Positions 37,219 through 50,050 of a stretch of DNA of 64,000 nt are shown in pieces. Within the stretch, counting starts at the first letter, position 1. The number at the start of each line of letters is the position of its first letter. The translations under genes and the position numbers were made by a program. The notes under the pieces were generated by a model that saw only the letters and a program-made list of their open reading frames with translations, searched no databases and was not told where the DNA came from. Source of the stretch: Talpa occidentalis (lineage: Eukaryota; Chordata; Mammalia; Eulipotyphla; Talpidae); the NCBI RefSeq assembly GCF_014898055.3, contig NW_023605305.1, positions 114,920,734-114,984,733 on the forward strand, read 5' to 3'.

Positions 37219-38949
37219 CTAGAAAAAATAAGAGGGAGAAAAGAGGGTTGAGAGGCCTAAGATGGGGAAGACGGCAATAGAGAGGCGGGGATCCGCGGGG
37301 CCGCCGGCCCTGCGCACAGAGCTGGTCTCCTCGGTTCAAGCCCCAAGAGGAATGACTCTCCCGGCCACTGCGGGGCATCCGCAAAGGCTTTAACTTTGAC
37401 CTTGGGGACTGGACCCCAGTGATTTGCTCCAGCGTCGCAGGCGCCTACCCAGAGTCCTGCCCCTGAACCCCGACCCCAGGACAAGATCAGCGCCTGCTCG
37501 GCCACCACCTAGAGAACAAAACGGGAAAGAGGAGGAACCAGAGCCCCCTCCTCTAGTCTGATCTGGGTTTCTGATTGGGGGTGGCGCTTGGGGAGACTCT
37601 GTAGAAGGAGCCCCAAGTGCCCCAGCCTGTTGCCTTGAGCCCACTGATGGCGCCTGAAGGTGAGGCATCCAGTCTCTCCCTCGGATGCCCTGTGCAGGCC
37701 TCACAAGATGGGGCCTCCTCTCAGCATAGCCTGGTGGGTAACTACTTGGCTTCCAGCATCTAGCAGACGGGTTTGTCTTCCTGCTCCAGCACTTACCAGC
37801 TAAGTGACCGTGGGCCTGTTTCTGCACCTCCAAGCCTCAGCTGCCCCTTACTTCAGAAGGTAAAACAAGGGTAAACCGAGCCCGCGCATATAAGCTCCTT
37901 TTCACCGTCCCTGGCCTCAGGGCTGGTGACAACGAGCGTGACTGGCGACAGCAACACAGTGGGGTGGCAGCATACGCTACTCTAGGCCCGCGCCGTGTTA
38001 GCGACATAGAGGAATGCCCTCTACTCTCTCACCGGACCCACGGCAAAAGTCACCTCTGGGTGTTTTAGGGTGAGCAGCAGAGAGGGACAGCGGCAAGGGG
38101 AACGCTGGGCCAGTGCGAGGCACAGGGCGGCCCTGCACCTACTGACTCATCGCGGGCAAGTGACCTGACCTCCTTAAGCCTCAGTTTCCTGATACGTATA
38201 TTGGGGGTAACCATCTCCATTCTTCCCAGTCTATGTGAGAATTTAATCTTACAGTACATATTAGTCCAGACATCTTAGTGTCCTTCCTAGTACATAGAAA
38301 AATGTGGAAGAAGCCAAAAGCAGCAAGAAAAGCGGGGAGTGGTATTTGTTTCTGCTGTTGCCCTCCCCCCCCCAACCCCATATCCTCCCAAACAGAATGC
38401 AAGGGCCCTCCCTCTGCGTCCAGACGAACCCCGCAGCTGGGCTACATTATCAGACAAACAAGGGGAGACTCAAAAAAAGGGCGGGGGGAGATCTGAAACC
38501 TGAGGTTGAGGAAGAAGAGGATCAAAAACTAGTACGAGTTGTTGTGACTGGCTGGGCCCACCTGCCCTCGGCGTGGGCCAAGCGCACTAGGGAAGGGGAT
38601 GGAAATGACTGATCAGACACATTTCGAACATGAGGGGTCTAAGGTCTACAGATGCACCTCATTCCTCCAGGGCCTCCCCTTCCTAATCCCCCTAATCCTT
38701 TCTGCTCCTCCCCCAGAAGTCAAGGAAAAAGGAGCCTACAAATACCGCATTGCGTAGGAGGCTGGTGTGGATGAAGGGGGGCTTGGGCCACCCCTCCAAA
38801 AAATACATCCTCCAGAGGGAGGCATAGGAGAGCCCCCCCTTCCTCCACAGAAGCAAAGGAAGCAGGGCCAGGTTCTGATCAAAGATCATTCCACTAAAAA
38901 TATCCCTTTTTCTTCTGCCCCCACCTATCCAGGGCCTTCATTAAATGTG

Positions 38950-38993
<44 letters not shown>

Positions 38994-39960
38994 TCGCAAG
39001 CGCCCTGGTGGAAAGGAGTAGAATGCTATGTGTTTCAGAGAAGCTCTGGCAAGCAGCGCCTCCCCCCTCAGGACGGAAGCAGTGGGCCACGAGGGCCAGA
39101 CACACAGACCATGTCACCTTTTTTGTGTGGGGTTCAGATGCCCCCCCTCAGGGAGAGAAACTGAACCTCCTCATTGCATGGCAATTTGATCTCTCCTTGC
39201 TTTCCCGGACAGGATTTCTCCCCAGACCCTAATGGAAGCAGGCGGACCCACCTGGAGCCATACCCTATGCTGGGTGACCCCATTTATCCCAAGAGCTTCG
39301 TGAGGGGTAGAAAAGGACCCCCCGGGGCCATAGCAGGATGATGGCTCCACGGCCAGCTCCCCGGAGCCAGCAGGCCCTGGGGAGAGAGGCAGGAGGCAAA
39401 GCTCGGACCTGGTGGAGAAGTGTGCTATTTTTAGTCCCCAAAGCAGCACAGGGTGGCTAAGCCTGTGCTGAGCACCCGAGGGTGGCAGGGGTTAAAGGAG
39501 GCAAGACTCAGGGTCCGCCATCAGTCCGGCCCTCAGCTAGCCTCACCTGCCTGGGAAAATGTGCTCAGGAGATTTTCTGCAGAGGCTGGAGGGGGTGCCG
39601 GGGCTTTGGAGAGGGGGCTTCCGAGAAATGCCTTTCAGGACAATTCACTCAGCCCGGATAAGAGCAGGGTCCAGGGGCTCCACAGAACCCCCCACCCCAC
39701 CCCCAAGTCCCTGACTGTGGTAACCCCGGATTCCCGGCCACCCTAGCCCGGGTGACAAGGTCATTAACCAGCAGTCTCTCATCAAAACATTGCGGGGGGC
39801 CCCGGGGGAGAAGGTCCAGGAGCACCTCTCGCTGCCACCGATGGCGATGGAGCCGCCACCCAGGGCAGCCGGCGCGCCCGTCTCCTTCCCCGGGCTCGGA
39901 GGATGAGGCGCCCACAGTTGAGGGAAAACAGATGATGGTGTCAGCTGAGAAGGCGCTGGG
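37219..39960. other. SV2A intron 1 with repeats
   Basis: Contains MIR relics at about 37770-37880 and 38130-38260 (AAGCCTCAGTTTCCTGATAC) and a CA microsatellite. No coding exon was recognised. Confidence 0.5.
38950..38990. repeat. (CA)n microsatellite
   Basis: About twenty uninterrupted CA units, ending in ACTCACTCG. Confidence 0.97.
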
Positions 39961-41400
39961 GACGTGAGGCGGCGGCACGAGGCGGGGATGCGGGGATGCA
40001 GGGAGCCCCGCGCAGCGGGCAGCGGCGCCCGCACCCCCCGCGACCCCTCCCCCGCCTCATCTCGCCCCCAGTTGGGGACCAGACCCCGGAATCCGCCGCC
40101 GGGCCCCGGGCCGCCTCCCCTCGCCGGGTCCTGCAGCTGGAAGGCGCCCTTCCCCCAACCGGGCCCCGCTCCCGCGCCCCCGCGCCCCCGCGCCCCCGCG
40201 CCGCCCCGACCCCCGCCGGGCCCCGCGACCCCCGCGAGCCCCCCGCGCCCCCCTCACCTGCCCGAGCTCCGCCGCCCCCCGCGGGCCCCGGCAGCAGCCG
40301 AGGCAGCATCCGCGCCCCGGTCCCAGCCAAGGTCATTTGTCATGGGGGGGGAGGGGGCGCAGGGCGGAGGGGGCTGCGGTTTGCGGGAACCCGGCCCCCC
40401 GGAGCAACCCCCCCCCCCCCGGCGCGGGCACCTGCGGAGGGCGCGGGCCGGGCCGCGGCGAGACGAACCCCCGCGCCCCGCAGCCCCGCTCCCGCGCAGG
40501 GGCGGACGCGCGGGTGCCGCGGCCGACAGCCCCGGCCCGGCCCGGCCCGGCCCGGCCCCGGGAAGATGGCTGCGGGGCCCCGGCTCACCTGGCTGCGCGC
40601 GGGCCCGGCGGGCGGGGGTCCGGCCGGCTGGCGCGGCGACCGCTCGGGGACGCGGAGCGCACTGCAGCCGGCGCGCTCGCCCCTCCCCGCGGGAGAGACC
40701 ATTGCGGGGGCGGAGGGACGGGACGCGGGGCGCGCGGGTGCGTCGTCGCCCGACGGCCGCGGCGCCCCTCCCCGCCCCCCCCCGGGGCCGGGCGGCGGGG
40801 CCCGAGGGAGGCGGGGCGGGGGCGTCGGGCCGGCGGCGAGCGGGCGGCCCCCGCGCGGCCCCGGCCCCCGAGCTGGACGGGGGGGCTCCGCCGGGAACTC
40901 GCGGGGCCTCTGCCGCCGCGCGGCCCTGGCTCGCCCCTCGCCCCCCGCGGCTGCCCAGCCCCGGCCCGAGCCCCCCGTGCCGGGAGGGGACCCCGGTTCA
41001 GCGCGGCGAGGGGCCGCGTGGAACAACAAAGAGCGGGTTTCCCCCGCGCGGGGGGGCGGCCTGCGGGCCCCGCCATCGCCTCCAGGGCCGCCCAGGCCAC
41101 CTCGCGGCGCAGACCCGCCCGCCCGCCGCGGCAGGAGAGGGGCGTGGGGAGCAGGCGAAGGGGGCCGGGGCCTCACCCGCCGGACCTCTGGCCTCGCGTG
41201 CATCTGCTCCGAGGACGCGGAGAGGCTCCCGCGGCCGCCTTCCCACGCTCGCGTGCGGCCCCCACCGCCACGGGCGCGCGCCTCGGCTTCCAGGGCAGGG
41301 AGGAGCGGCGGGGCTCGTTCCACCCGTCCACTGCCCCCGTCCAGGTGCCCCCCTCGAGCTGATCACATCAGATTTGATGCGATCTGGGAGGTTATTTTTG
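39960..41400 (-). promoter_or_regulatory. SV2A: SV2A CpG-island promoter and noncoding exon 1
   Basis: Dense CpG island. On the minus strand a clear donor CAG|GTGAGG lies after 40258, 3.3 kb upstream of coding exon 2, as expected for the noncoding first exon (approximately 40258-40350). The transcription start is not determined. Open frames of up to 500 codons here are due to composition. Confidence 0.6.
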
Positions 41401-42740
41401 AGGCCTGGGAATGCTGTCAGGTCCAATAATAAATATGGAAAATTTTTGCACAATCCCAGGCCCAAAAAATAGCCGACCAGGTGAAAGGTTCTGCTTCTGG
41501 ACGGGGAGGGGGGGGGAAGCTGCACCAACAACCGGGCTCAGGAAGCCGGGGGTGCAGCGCTGGTGGTGGCCCCTGCTCCGGGGTGAGGGCCACGTGGTGG
41601 CTGGGGGCGGTCGCCTTGGCTGTGTCTACCTGTCCCAGGTAAGACCATCGGGTATTCTGGACAGAGCGCTGGCAGGGGCTCTGACCCGGATCCCCACAGC
41701 GGGCTCTTGGGTCAAGGTCTCTGCCTCTCTGAACCTCATTTGGAAATGCAAGGGCTTGTCTGAGATGCTGCAGCAATCCCTTTCGGATGTCACAGTGCGT
41801 GATGCTCTACTAAAAGCAGAGGTTCCAGGATGCTGGGAGGTGTTGCCCGGAGGGACCCGCAGGCTGAATCCCAGAGCCTTACTGGGCCTTTGCGGGGTTG
41901 AATTTGACCACTGACAGAATGTGGGCCTGGATTTCCCGACTCCAAAGCTACATCTTGGAAATACTCTTGTTCCAACCAAGTTTACTGAAGTATAAAGCCA
42001 CAATACAAGTGTTCATGCACTGTAACTAAACTTAACTGTCACTCAGACTGAAAGAAAACTCCTGTCTGCGTGTCCAGCACATTCTCTCCCTTAAGCCAAA
42101 TCAGAATCATACCGTAAACATAAATGCACAATGGCTGAACATGAGTATTTATATCTTTGATGGCCTCTGGCCATGCCCCATAAGGAGTGGTGCCAGTGGT
42201 TCAGAGTACTCTCCTTGGCTCGCATCCTCCCCCCAGGACCGGGCTCTGGGCAGCCTGGCTGGGCTCCTGGAGTACTCTGGTGTGTGGAGAACTCTTTCCA
42301 GGATGCCTTGGGACCCACGTGGCCTCAGGGACTCTCCCTTTTTACTAGGCTTTCAATACTGCCCCCTCTTCAGGCTAACACCCACTTTACTTAAATATGT
42401 TAATAGTTTCAATTAGGGTATAGCCAGGTCCTGCTGGCAGGGAGAGCCATTTCTCCTCAGGTGACTTCACGTAATACCACTCAGCCACTACTTGATGAAA
42501 CAGATCTTGTCCTCTCAGAGAGAAAGCTATTTGTTTTTTCTGAGTTCTGAGGCAAGATATCAATGTTTTTCCCAGTGTAACAGGCCCCATGCACCTCACC
42601 AGTCACTCCGTCACAGTCCCCTTTGCTGGGCCCATTAATATTAGGGTTCCTGGGCACTCAGTCCCAAGTCCTCCTCCCTGGATCACCTCCGGCGACAGCC
42701 CCATGACTTGCATGCTGTCTGTGTGTTTGCTGCTGAGTCT
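41401..42740. other. Intergenic, no gene seen
   Basis: No splice-supported coding sequence and no repeat named with confidence. Confidence 0.45.
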
Positions 42741-42743
42741 CTC

Positions 42744-42985
42744 TGTTTTTTTAAGATTTATTTTATTTATGCAGAGGTGGGGTTGAGAGGATGCACCAGA
42801 GACAGAGTGGGGAGCAAAACAGGCAGATCGACTGAAATCCACTGCTGAGGGGAACAGCGGGGAGATAGGAGGGGTCTGGGGCACCATGTGGGTTGCTCCC
42901 TGGCCAAGGACTGAACTCGTGCTGCAGTGACTGCCGCAAGCTTCATAGTGCTGTGCTTAACCCCTTTTGCCACCAGGGAGGCCCC
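42744..42985 (-). repeat. tRNA-derived SINE
   Basis: Minus-strand copy with the GGTGGCAAAAGGGGTTAAGC head, TGGTGCCCCAGACCCCTCCT linker and an AAATAAAATAAATCTTAAAA tail. Confidence 0.88.
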
Positions 42986-43298
42986 CATGATTTCTTTTTA
43001 AAGTTTTAATGAGACCTAATCACTTATCACTCCCCTTCTTCAAATCTCCCTCTCTTTTATTCCCATCATATTAAGAATTAAATCCAAACTCCTAACCAAT
43101 AGCTAAGAGCCCTTGTGCATTCGCCACTGCCCACCTCCCCAGCCCCTTTCTTTGCCTCTCTCCCAGGTTTCACCTCACGAGTGTCCCTGCTGAGCCTCCC
43201 AGGTGCCCTGCAGACAGAGGACCTGGGCACTGGGATCCTGTTTCCTGCAACTACCTCCTCCCTTTATCACTCCAGTCGCTACTCAGTCACCTAATCGT

Positions 43299-43497
43299 GG
43301 GCCTCCCTGGTGGCACCAGGGAGCTGACCCACATGGTGTCCCAGACCTCTCCTGCCTCCCCATTGCTCCCCTCAGCAGTGCATTTCAGTAGATCTGCCTG
43401 TTCTGCTCCCCACTGTCTCTGGTGAGTCCTCTCCCCCCCTCCACACTTCTGGCCTACACTCCAGCTCTTGTATGCATAAATAAATCTTTAAAAACAA
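43299..43497 (+). repeat. SINE with internal deletion
   Basis: Starts GGGCCTCCCTGGTGGCACCA then jumps to GGGAGCTGACCCACATGGTG, so the tRNA body and B box are missing. The remaining 3' part and ATAAATAAATC tail are typical. Confidence 0.85.
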
Positions 43498-43549
43498 AGA
43501 AAGACATAAAATAATTGCCTGCTCAGAGTTGCCCCATACAGTGCCAGCA

Positions 43550-43965
43550 AGCACAGCGCAGGTTCTTTATCCATTTGGGCCGACGAGCAAAGGAGAGTCC
43601 TGGAGTCCTGTGGCTTCTTCAGGCTTTAAGGCTCTTTCCATGCCAATTGTGAGTCAAACCCACAGGCTGGCAAGGCAGGGAGGCCAGGGGGCTGGGAAGC
43701 TGGAAGCCTCCCAGCCCCTGGAGAATCTTTACTCTTTCTCTTGGGGCTTTCTCTGGCCTTCTCTTGTAGCCTCATCTTGTAGCCTGTGTGCGTCCTCTCT
43801 AGCAGTTCTGCGGTAGCTGTCCCTGTCGCTGACGCCACCATTATATGCTCAGCCTCTAGGCTCAGGTGTCCGCAATCAGGCACACGCGCCCTGAGCCCAT
43901 GCTCCCAAGTGCGTCCTGCATTCAAGGCTGCAGGTGAGGGCCAGAGGCCAGCAGTGTAAAAGCCA
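43550..43965. repeat. LTR-like repeat, copy B (partner 16150-16560)
   Basis: Collinear partner of 16150-16560 as described there, including AGCCTCCCAGCCCCTGGAG, CTCTGGCCTTCTCTTGTAGC, an ATTATATGC box and CAGGTGTCCGCAATCAGGCA. Confidence 0.5.
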
Positions 43966-44114
43966 GGAGCAATTCACACACCCTACCTCCGCTTGCTAGT
44001 GCAGACATCTTCTAGACTCAGCGCTTCTCCACTAATGGCTTATACTGATGGGAAGATGAAGCTATGGTGCAGGCGGTGGTGGATGGGCACTTGGCAATGA
44101 TGGTAGCATTGTTA

Positions 44115-44325
44115 GAGCATTATCTGACTTGGGCACTTTTCTGACCACTTTATACTGACTAGCTCATTCCCCTCCCCCTTCACCTTATGAGATGATCACC
44201 TACGGAGGCTGAGAGTGAGGAACTGGTTAAGTTGATATAATCGGACAACTCAAATGGCAAAACTAGATTTGAGCCCAAGCAATTTAGATCCAGAGCCCTT
44301 ATTCTTTATAAATTCATTTTAAGTC
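44115..44325 (+). repeat. MIR relic
   Basis: GATGATCACCTACGGAGGCTGAGAG, GGCAAAACTAGATTTGAGCC and GATCCAGAGCCCTTATTC fit MIR. Confidence 0.55.
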
Positions 44326-44477
44326 TCTAGTTCTGAGTTTTAACAAATGTATACACCCCTATAGGCACCCTATAGGGTAAAGAAGTTAAAAACCAGACTT
44401 TTTTATGCCCTGGCGCCTGGGGGGTGGATGCCGAGGGGCATGGGCCGGGCACGCGCACCTGTAATTATGGACACCGG

Positions 44478-44525
44478 GGCCAAGAGAGCACAGGTGTGCG
44501 CCAAGAGAGCACAGGTGTGCGCGTG
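44478..44525. repeat. 21-22 bp tandem duplication
   Basis: CCAAGAGAGCACAGGTGTGCG occurs twice in direct succession. Confidence 0.95.
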
Positions 44526-44869
44526 TGTAAATGCTGACACCTGTGCCTAGAGGCACGGGCTAGGGGCAGAGGCGGCAGGAGAAGGCGGGGAGGCCCCCTC
44601 TGAGACGGGGAGACGGCCCGAGATGTGTTCAGGGGAAGGTGGCCTGTCCCAGATTCAGTATTAAAGCCTGTAAAAAATCTATCAGAGGCTCCAAAATTAT
44701 CTTTCCATCTGCAAGAACTGACGATGAAGCTATCTGGCCTGGAGTTCCTCTGTGACCAGGCAGGGTGAGGGGTACCCCAGGGACCCCAAATCTGCCTGCT
44801 TTAAATAGATCCTGCCATCTGCCACATGACAGCAAAACATACTCTAGTGCACGAGACCTTAAATGGAAA

Positions 44870-45940
44870 CTTTAATACAAACTTTATCTTCTCTTCAATA
44901 AAGAGAAGAAATATAGTTTCCAAATCAAGCAACCAAGGTTACCCACGCCCTCGTAGGTAAATGCCCAGCCAAATAGGGTTGGCCCAAAGCATGGCCACTG
45001 GGGGCCCAAAGTTTGTCACAGTCTAAAGCATCTTCTGGTGGGGACCCATAAGGAAGGGGCAGAAACAGCCAGATAAGCCTGGAAGGCAAAGAGCAAAATC
45101 AAAATTTCTGGAGTCGAGCTCCGGTGAACAGGGTTGAGGAACAGAATCCAAAAGAACCAAGAAACAAAGAAATGACACAAAATAGAGTTTACGAGAAGCA
45201 GACGCAGGGGACTCAAGGCTTCTCAGTCCGAGCTCAAGCACCCCAAGTGTCCGGTGCAACTCATTTTTATTGAGACAAACCGCCACTCCCCTCCCTTTTA
45301 GGTTCGTTTAGTTACAAGACAATGAGTCATTCTCTTAGATCGCAGTATTGTTCTGGCACACGTCCACCGCCCAGGTTCCCGTTATCAGGGTGTTTTGTTC
45401 CCACACCTGTTTCTCCCTCAGACTTAGCTTTGCTGATACGAGGACAGCACGGTCTGGCCCCAGGCCGGTCTTCCAGCCCCTGTTGAAAAGTCTTCCAGTC
45501 GTGACCCTGACGCTTTCCTTGCTTCAGCACTTTACACCTCAGGGGTCTCCAACACAAAATCAAGATGAAGGCTGCCATTGTTAACCCCCACACACGTCTT
45601 TCACCCACATCTGTTTCAAGTAGCTCCTTCCATGCCGCCCTAGCCCTTGGTACAGGCCCAAAGCCGAGGAGCAGGTGCAGCTTTCTCCCATGTCTCTGCT
45701 CCATGTGCCCCCTCCAGGTCTCCTGGCTCTCCCGGATCTTCCTTCCTTCTCCCTGCCTCCTCCAGCTTTTCCTCCTCCCTGCTCAGCTCCACCCTTCCTT
45801 GGGCGGGGCAGGGAATCTGGAACCTCCCTGTTCCCTATTAGAAATTGAGGAAAGTAGCATCTCCTTTGCCCCCAGAAACTCCTTTGTGCCCCTCTGCAGT
45901 CAATCTCCCCATCCTTGGCAATCACGAATCTTCCTGTCAC
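44870..45940. other. Intergenic, possible antisense LTR remnant
   Basis: AACTCATTTTTATTGAGACA near 45258 reads as AATAAA on the minus strand inside a GC-mixed block reaching about 45640; this could be an LTR on the minus strand, but I do not recognise it. No gene seen. Confidence 0.3.
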
Positions 45941-46354
45941 CATAGATTTGTCTTCCCCCCAGTTTCACGTAAGTGGATTCATACAGTGTATATGTAGGTC
46001 ACTGGTTTCATAGCTTTCCAGGGCGTTCAAGCGCTGCCTTATACCGCTTCCTGGTGGAACTTCACTTACCACTGATTCATTAAATTGGATACTCAGCTCC
46101 AGACACCCATCGGTAGTCTATCTCTGCTTCTACCCACTCTGCTCCGAATGGGGAGGGTAAAATGGGACAAGCAAAGGCAGCACTACTAGGTACCATATAG
46201 ATCCAGACTAGCAAAATTCCTACCCTCCAGGCGCTTCTAATCCAGGTAAAAAGAGGGGATCTTACATAAAAAGCCAGTAAATAGAAAACCAAGACATTCA
46301 CTTGGGTTCAACAAGTATTTAAGTAAATATAAGGTGGCTAAGCCAGACTCTGGA

Positions 46355-46565
46355 TTCACACAGACCTTGGTTCAGTTACTGCATCTACCACTCAGTCCAG
46401 TAATTTACTATCAGTTTCCCTATCCTAAAAAAGGGTGGTAGTAGCAGAATCTACTGTAGAGGGTTGTGAGGATCAACTGAGATAATGCATGTGAAATAAT
46501 CAGTACAGTGCCTGGCACATAGTAAGAGCTCAGTAAACATTAGCTGTTATTATTTTTACAATTAT
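46355..46565 (-). repeat. MIR relic
   Basis: GGTTGTGAGGATCAACTGAG, ATAATGCATGTGAAA and CAGTGCCTGGCACATAGTAA GAGCTCAGTAAACATTAGCT are a clear reversed MIR. Confidence 0.85.
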
Positions 46566-47120
46566 TGTATGTGCCAGGCACCTTTCAACACTGTTAGGAG
46601 ACAAATTAATAGAATGAGTTCCCTTAAGGGCTCTGAAGGGATTCAGTTAAATGCAGAGGTACATAAATTGGGAGCCATGAACTTCCTGGCACTTTTGCTT
46701 CAGGGCATTATATATGTCTGTGTGTATTTTTGGGGGTAGAGTCCACAGTTTCTGTCACATTCTTAAGTCTGTGTATGTCCCACAAAACATGAAGGACCCA
46801 TGGCCTAGGGCATGTATTCTCAGTGGGGTTAATATCACACCCTCTCCCCCTGCCAAAGGGATCAAAACTCTGCTGGGGTGAGGGGTGACCTTAGATATGA
46901 TAACACGTTGCATCTACGTACCGAGGGAGGGCAACTAGGAAAAAATGTTTCATGGCGGGAGGGGGCAATAACTCACTTGTTTAGTGAATAATAAACAGCT
47001 GTGTCAGTACCGAAGCCTACAAGCCGTGCTAGTCTGTTCCGGGAGGTGCTGAGAACAAGTCTGAAAGAAGTGGACGGCAGAGAGATGGAGAGGATGGAGG
47101 CTAAGAGTAAAAAATCTGGG
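46566..47120. other. Intergenic, no gene seen
   Basis: No supported gene or repeat. Confidence 0.4.
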
Positions 47121-47124
47121 CAGG

Positions 47125-47395
47125 GGCCTCCCTGGTGGCGCAAGGAGTTAAGACGCAACCTATGAAGCTGTCCGCAGCCTCTGCAGCACGGGTTCAATCC
47201 CCGGCAGGCCAGGGAGCAACCTACATGGCGCGCAGACCTCTCCTGACTTGCCCGCTGCTCCCCTCAGCAGTGTATTTTGGTCCTTCTGCCTGTTCTGCTC
47301 CCCACTCTGGTGAATTCTCTCACCTTCCCGCGCCTCTGGCCTGTACCCCAGCTCTTGTATAAATAAATAAATCTTTAAAATAATAATAATAATAA
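47125..47395 (+). repeat. tRNA-derived SINE (GTTAAGAC subtype)
   Basis: GGCCTCCCTGGTGGCGCAAG GAGTTAAGAC head, GGTTCAATCCCC B box, and a tail of ATAAATAAATC plus TAATAATAATAA. Confidence 0.92.
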
Positions 47396-49840
47396 ATCCG
47401 CCCTTTTGGATATAACGAAATGTCTCTGCCTCATGGGAGAACTCACCCTGTGCGGCTGAAAGGGGAGCTAATGCAACTTTTCTCAGAGGTCACCTGAGGA
47501 CTGCGCTCTCTACACCCAAGACCTCTCCAAACTGACATCTGAAAGTTTGGGGGAGTCAAACTTAATGACTAGAGGAGGCACTCAAATTTTGTTGAATGAA
47601 TGAAAGCTCAGAGAGTCTGAGAATGAATGCCTAAGCAAATAGTGTTTCCAAAGAGAGAAGGAATCCAGCAAAGGCACTCATTTACTCTGTGCTGGTGTGA
47701 ATTCCTGCTATTAGTAACAGCCAAAAATACCACACAGGAGCTTGTATGAGAAAACGAGCCAGAAATTTGGGCATCATTAGCATAATGGTGATAATCGTTA
47801 AGTTAAAAGTCTTCACTGAGGATCAACTAAAAAAGTCAACGCATTAGATAGATGCAGACACAGATCTATCTCCCAGGCCGAGGCTGCTCCGGTGCTGGCC
47901 TGCAGGCACCTGGAGCCACAGCTTAGAACCACATAAAGCAACTTTATAGCAGAGCTGTTTGAAAGGCGATCAGTTAATCCCATTATGATTTAGAACCCGG
48001 CATTCTCAGGCCCTCTCTCCGTGTCACCCTCCCCGAGCGTCAGCCGCGTATAACCTGGCTTGCACTCACCCCACCCACAGGTCTCACCACTCACCTCAAA
48101 GTCAACACACCCCAAACTGTACTTCCCCAACAATCTTCCTTCTACACGTTCATCCTTGACCCCACCCTACCCTTAACTCACTAAATCCAACCTAACAGTC
48201 CTTTCAAATACCTCTCCACGCCTCTTCCTCCACGCTCCTCAGTCCTCATTAAGGACATCTGAATTGTTTATAACTAGTAATTCACGAGATGCTTAACTTG
48301 TTACCATGCCCCACCTTCATCTCCCTCATCTATTTTCTACATTGCTCAGGATGCAATCCTGTCATTCCCAGCTTAATCTCTAGAGAACTTCCCATCATGG
48401 AAACTTCCCAACCGGCATTCCTTGGTAGGCGTTCAGATGCTAAATCCCTGGCACTTGGGGCTGCTACGTGGAGCATGGGGCAGCTAGAATTCCTGAGCCA
48501 AAGGCCTGCGGCCACAAAGCAGCTGCCTCCCTTTGCCTCACTGTGCTGTCTCGAAGGGTTCTGTGCTGTGGGAAAGAGCTGAGCAGTGACCTGTGGGCGC
48601 TCCCTAACTGGCACTGACCTCATTCTGCTTCCAACACCGAATTGCTTTCACGCCTTACACACGGTGCTATTTGTCCATCTCTGACCCTGCTCAGACACTT
48701 CCCGACTATTTCAGATGAGCTTTGTTTTCTTCTTTGCCTAAAAACTTCTACCTTCCTTTAATATTGGGTTTTCCACCCCAGGTTAGAATCCTTCCTCATG
48801 TTCTCAAATTATTTTGTTTCATAATACCCTCTTGGGTGTCAATCTGTCCCCTGCTCACCTTCGTATCCTCAGTTGCCAACGCAGAGCGCGCGCAGGTGCC
48901 AGGAATCTTCCATGTATTGGGGATGTTGCAAAAGAACAAGGGGGCCAGGATCACCTTGCCTTTCCTAGAGTTTAGGGAAGTTCATGGTTACCTAAGCCAA
49001 GAGCCTGAAGGGGTGATAACAGGATTAAATGAGGCAGGATTAAAAGGAAAAGAGCCACCGGTCTTGGTCTAGTCACTAAGTGTTTGAGCACGGATTTAAA
49101 TGTGCGGGTCATAAGGCCTGCAAAGAACTGGGGGAAAACGTAGGGATAAGGTACAAACCCTTACAACAGAAAATCAAGCTTTTCTGAGTTTTTACTCAAT
49201 TTCAACTTTTGTTCTGTAATTATGTGAGATTTATATGGTTCCAACAAAACCATCTCAACAGTCTGCTCAGAAAAATCCAGCTTTGCTCCACATCCTTCCT
49301 CCCCCAGTGATATCAACTTCAATTCTGTTTTAAGCACGTACACCTGTGGAAGCCTCATGTGCCACCGGTTCGATAGGGTGGCGCCCTTCACTCAGCTCTT
49401 CGTAGACCCTGAGTTTCCTCCACAAGCCAATGCAGTCGTCCGCTCCTTTTCAGCGCCCAGCACTTCACCTGGCAGGGGAGTCGGCCCCACCCACTGCTAC
49501 TGCAGGGAGGCTGCGCTGAACACTGTGGGTGTCACTTCCCGTTTCTGTCAGCATATCTCCGGGAACTTTACTTCTATTTCCACTTATCCCTCAAAATGAC
49601 CCAAAGTCATATATTCTGGTCTCCATCTTATAAGCTAAATACAAGCATCATGCAAGGAAACAGCATTTGCAGTGCGCAGCAACCCAGGAATTCCAGCCAC
49701 CTGTTACAGAGTAAGCCTGAGAAACAAGAAATCAGCACCCTCACTCACACCTCACCACTCTCCCAGTATACTGACATCACATCTTAGGAAAAGGACATTT
49801 ACTTTTTGAAGAAAAAAGACCACAAAGTATAAACAAGAAG
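47396..49840. other. Intergenic between SV2A promoter and SF3B4 3' end
   Basis: Scattered short open frames with no homology or splice support. Old L2/MIR-like tails may be present (TTGTTGAATGAATGAAAG near 47590). No gene recognised. Confidence 0.45.
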
Positions 49841-49844
49841 CTTG

Positions 49845-50050
49845 ACTTTACTTTCTCTGTGCATTTGTAAAACACTCAGGACCAACATAGAAAAAAATAA
49901 TAAAACCTCCTGTGAAAAGATTTGTATTTAAAAAAGGCCTAAGAAGAATTAGTACTTTAGCCCCAGGGAGCTACAGCAACTCCAATTGGTCCAAGGAACT
50001 GAAAAAGACAGTGGGAGAATATAACAGGAGGAAAGAAAGACAATAAGAAA
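49845..50050 (-). other. SF3B4: SF3B4 3' UTR (approximate end)
   Basis: No AATAAA lies close on the minus strand; variant signals AGTAAA occur at 49852-49847 and 49801-49796. A short UTR of about 200 bases is inferred. Confidence 0.45.

Noticed and set aside
38950..38990. CRISPR-like array
   Set aside because: It is a simple CA microsatellite in a mammalian intron.
39964..41472. Plus-strand open frames of about 500 codons
   Set aside because: They lie in the SV2A CpG island, are low-complexity Arg/Pro/Gly/Ala and exist in all frames; this is the stop-poor effect of high GC.
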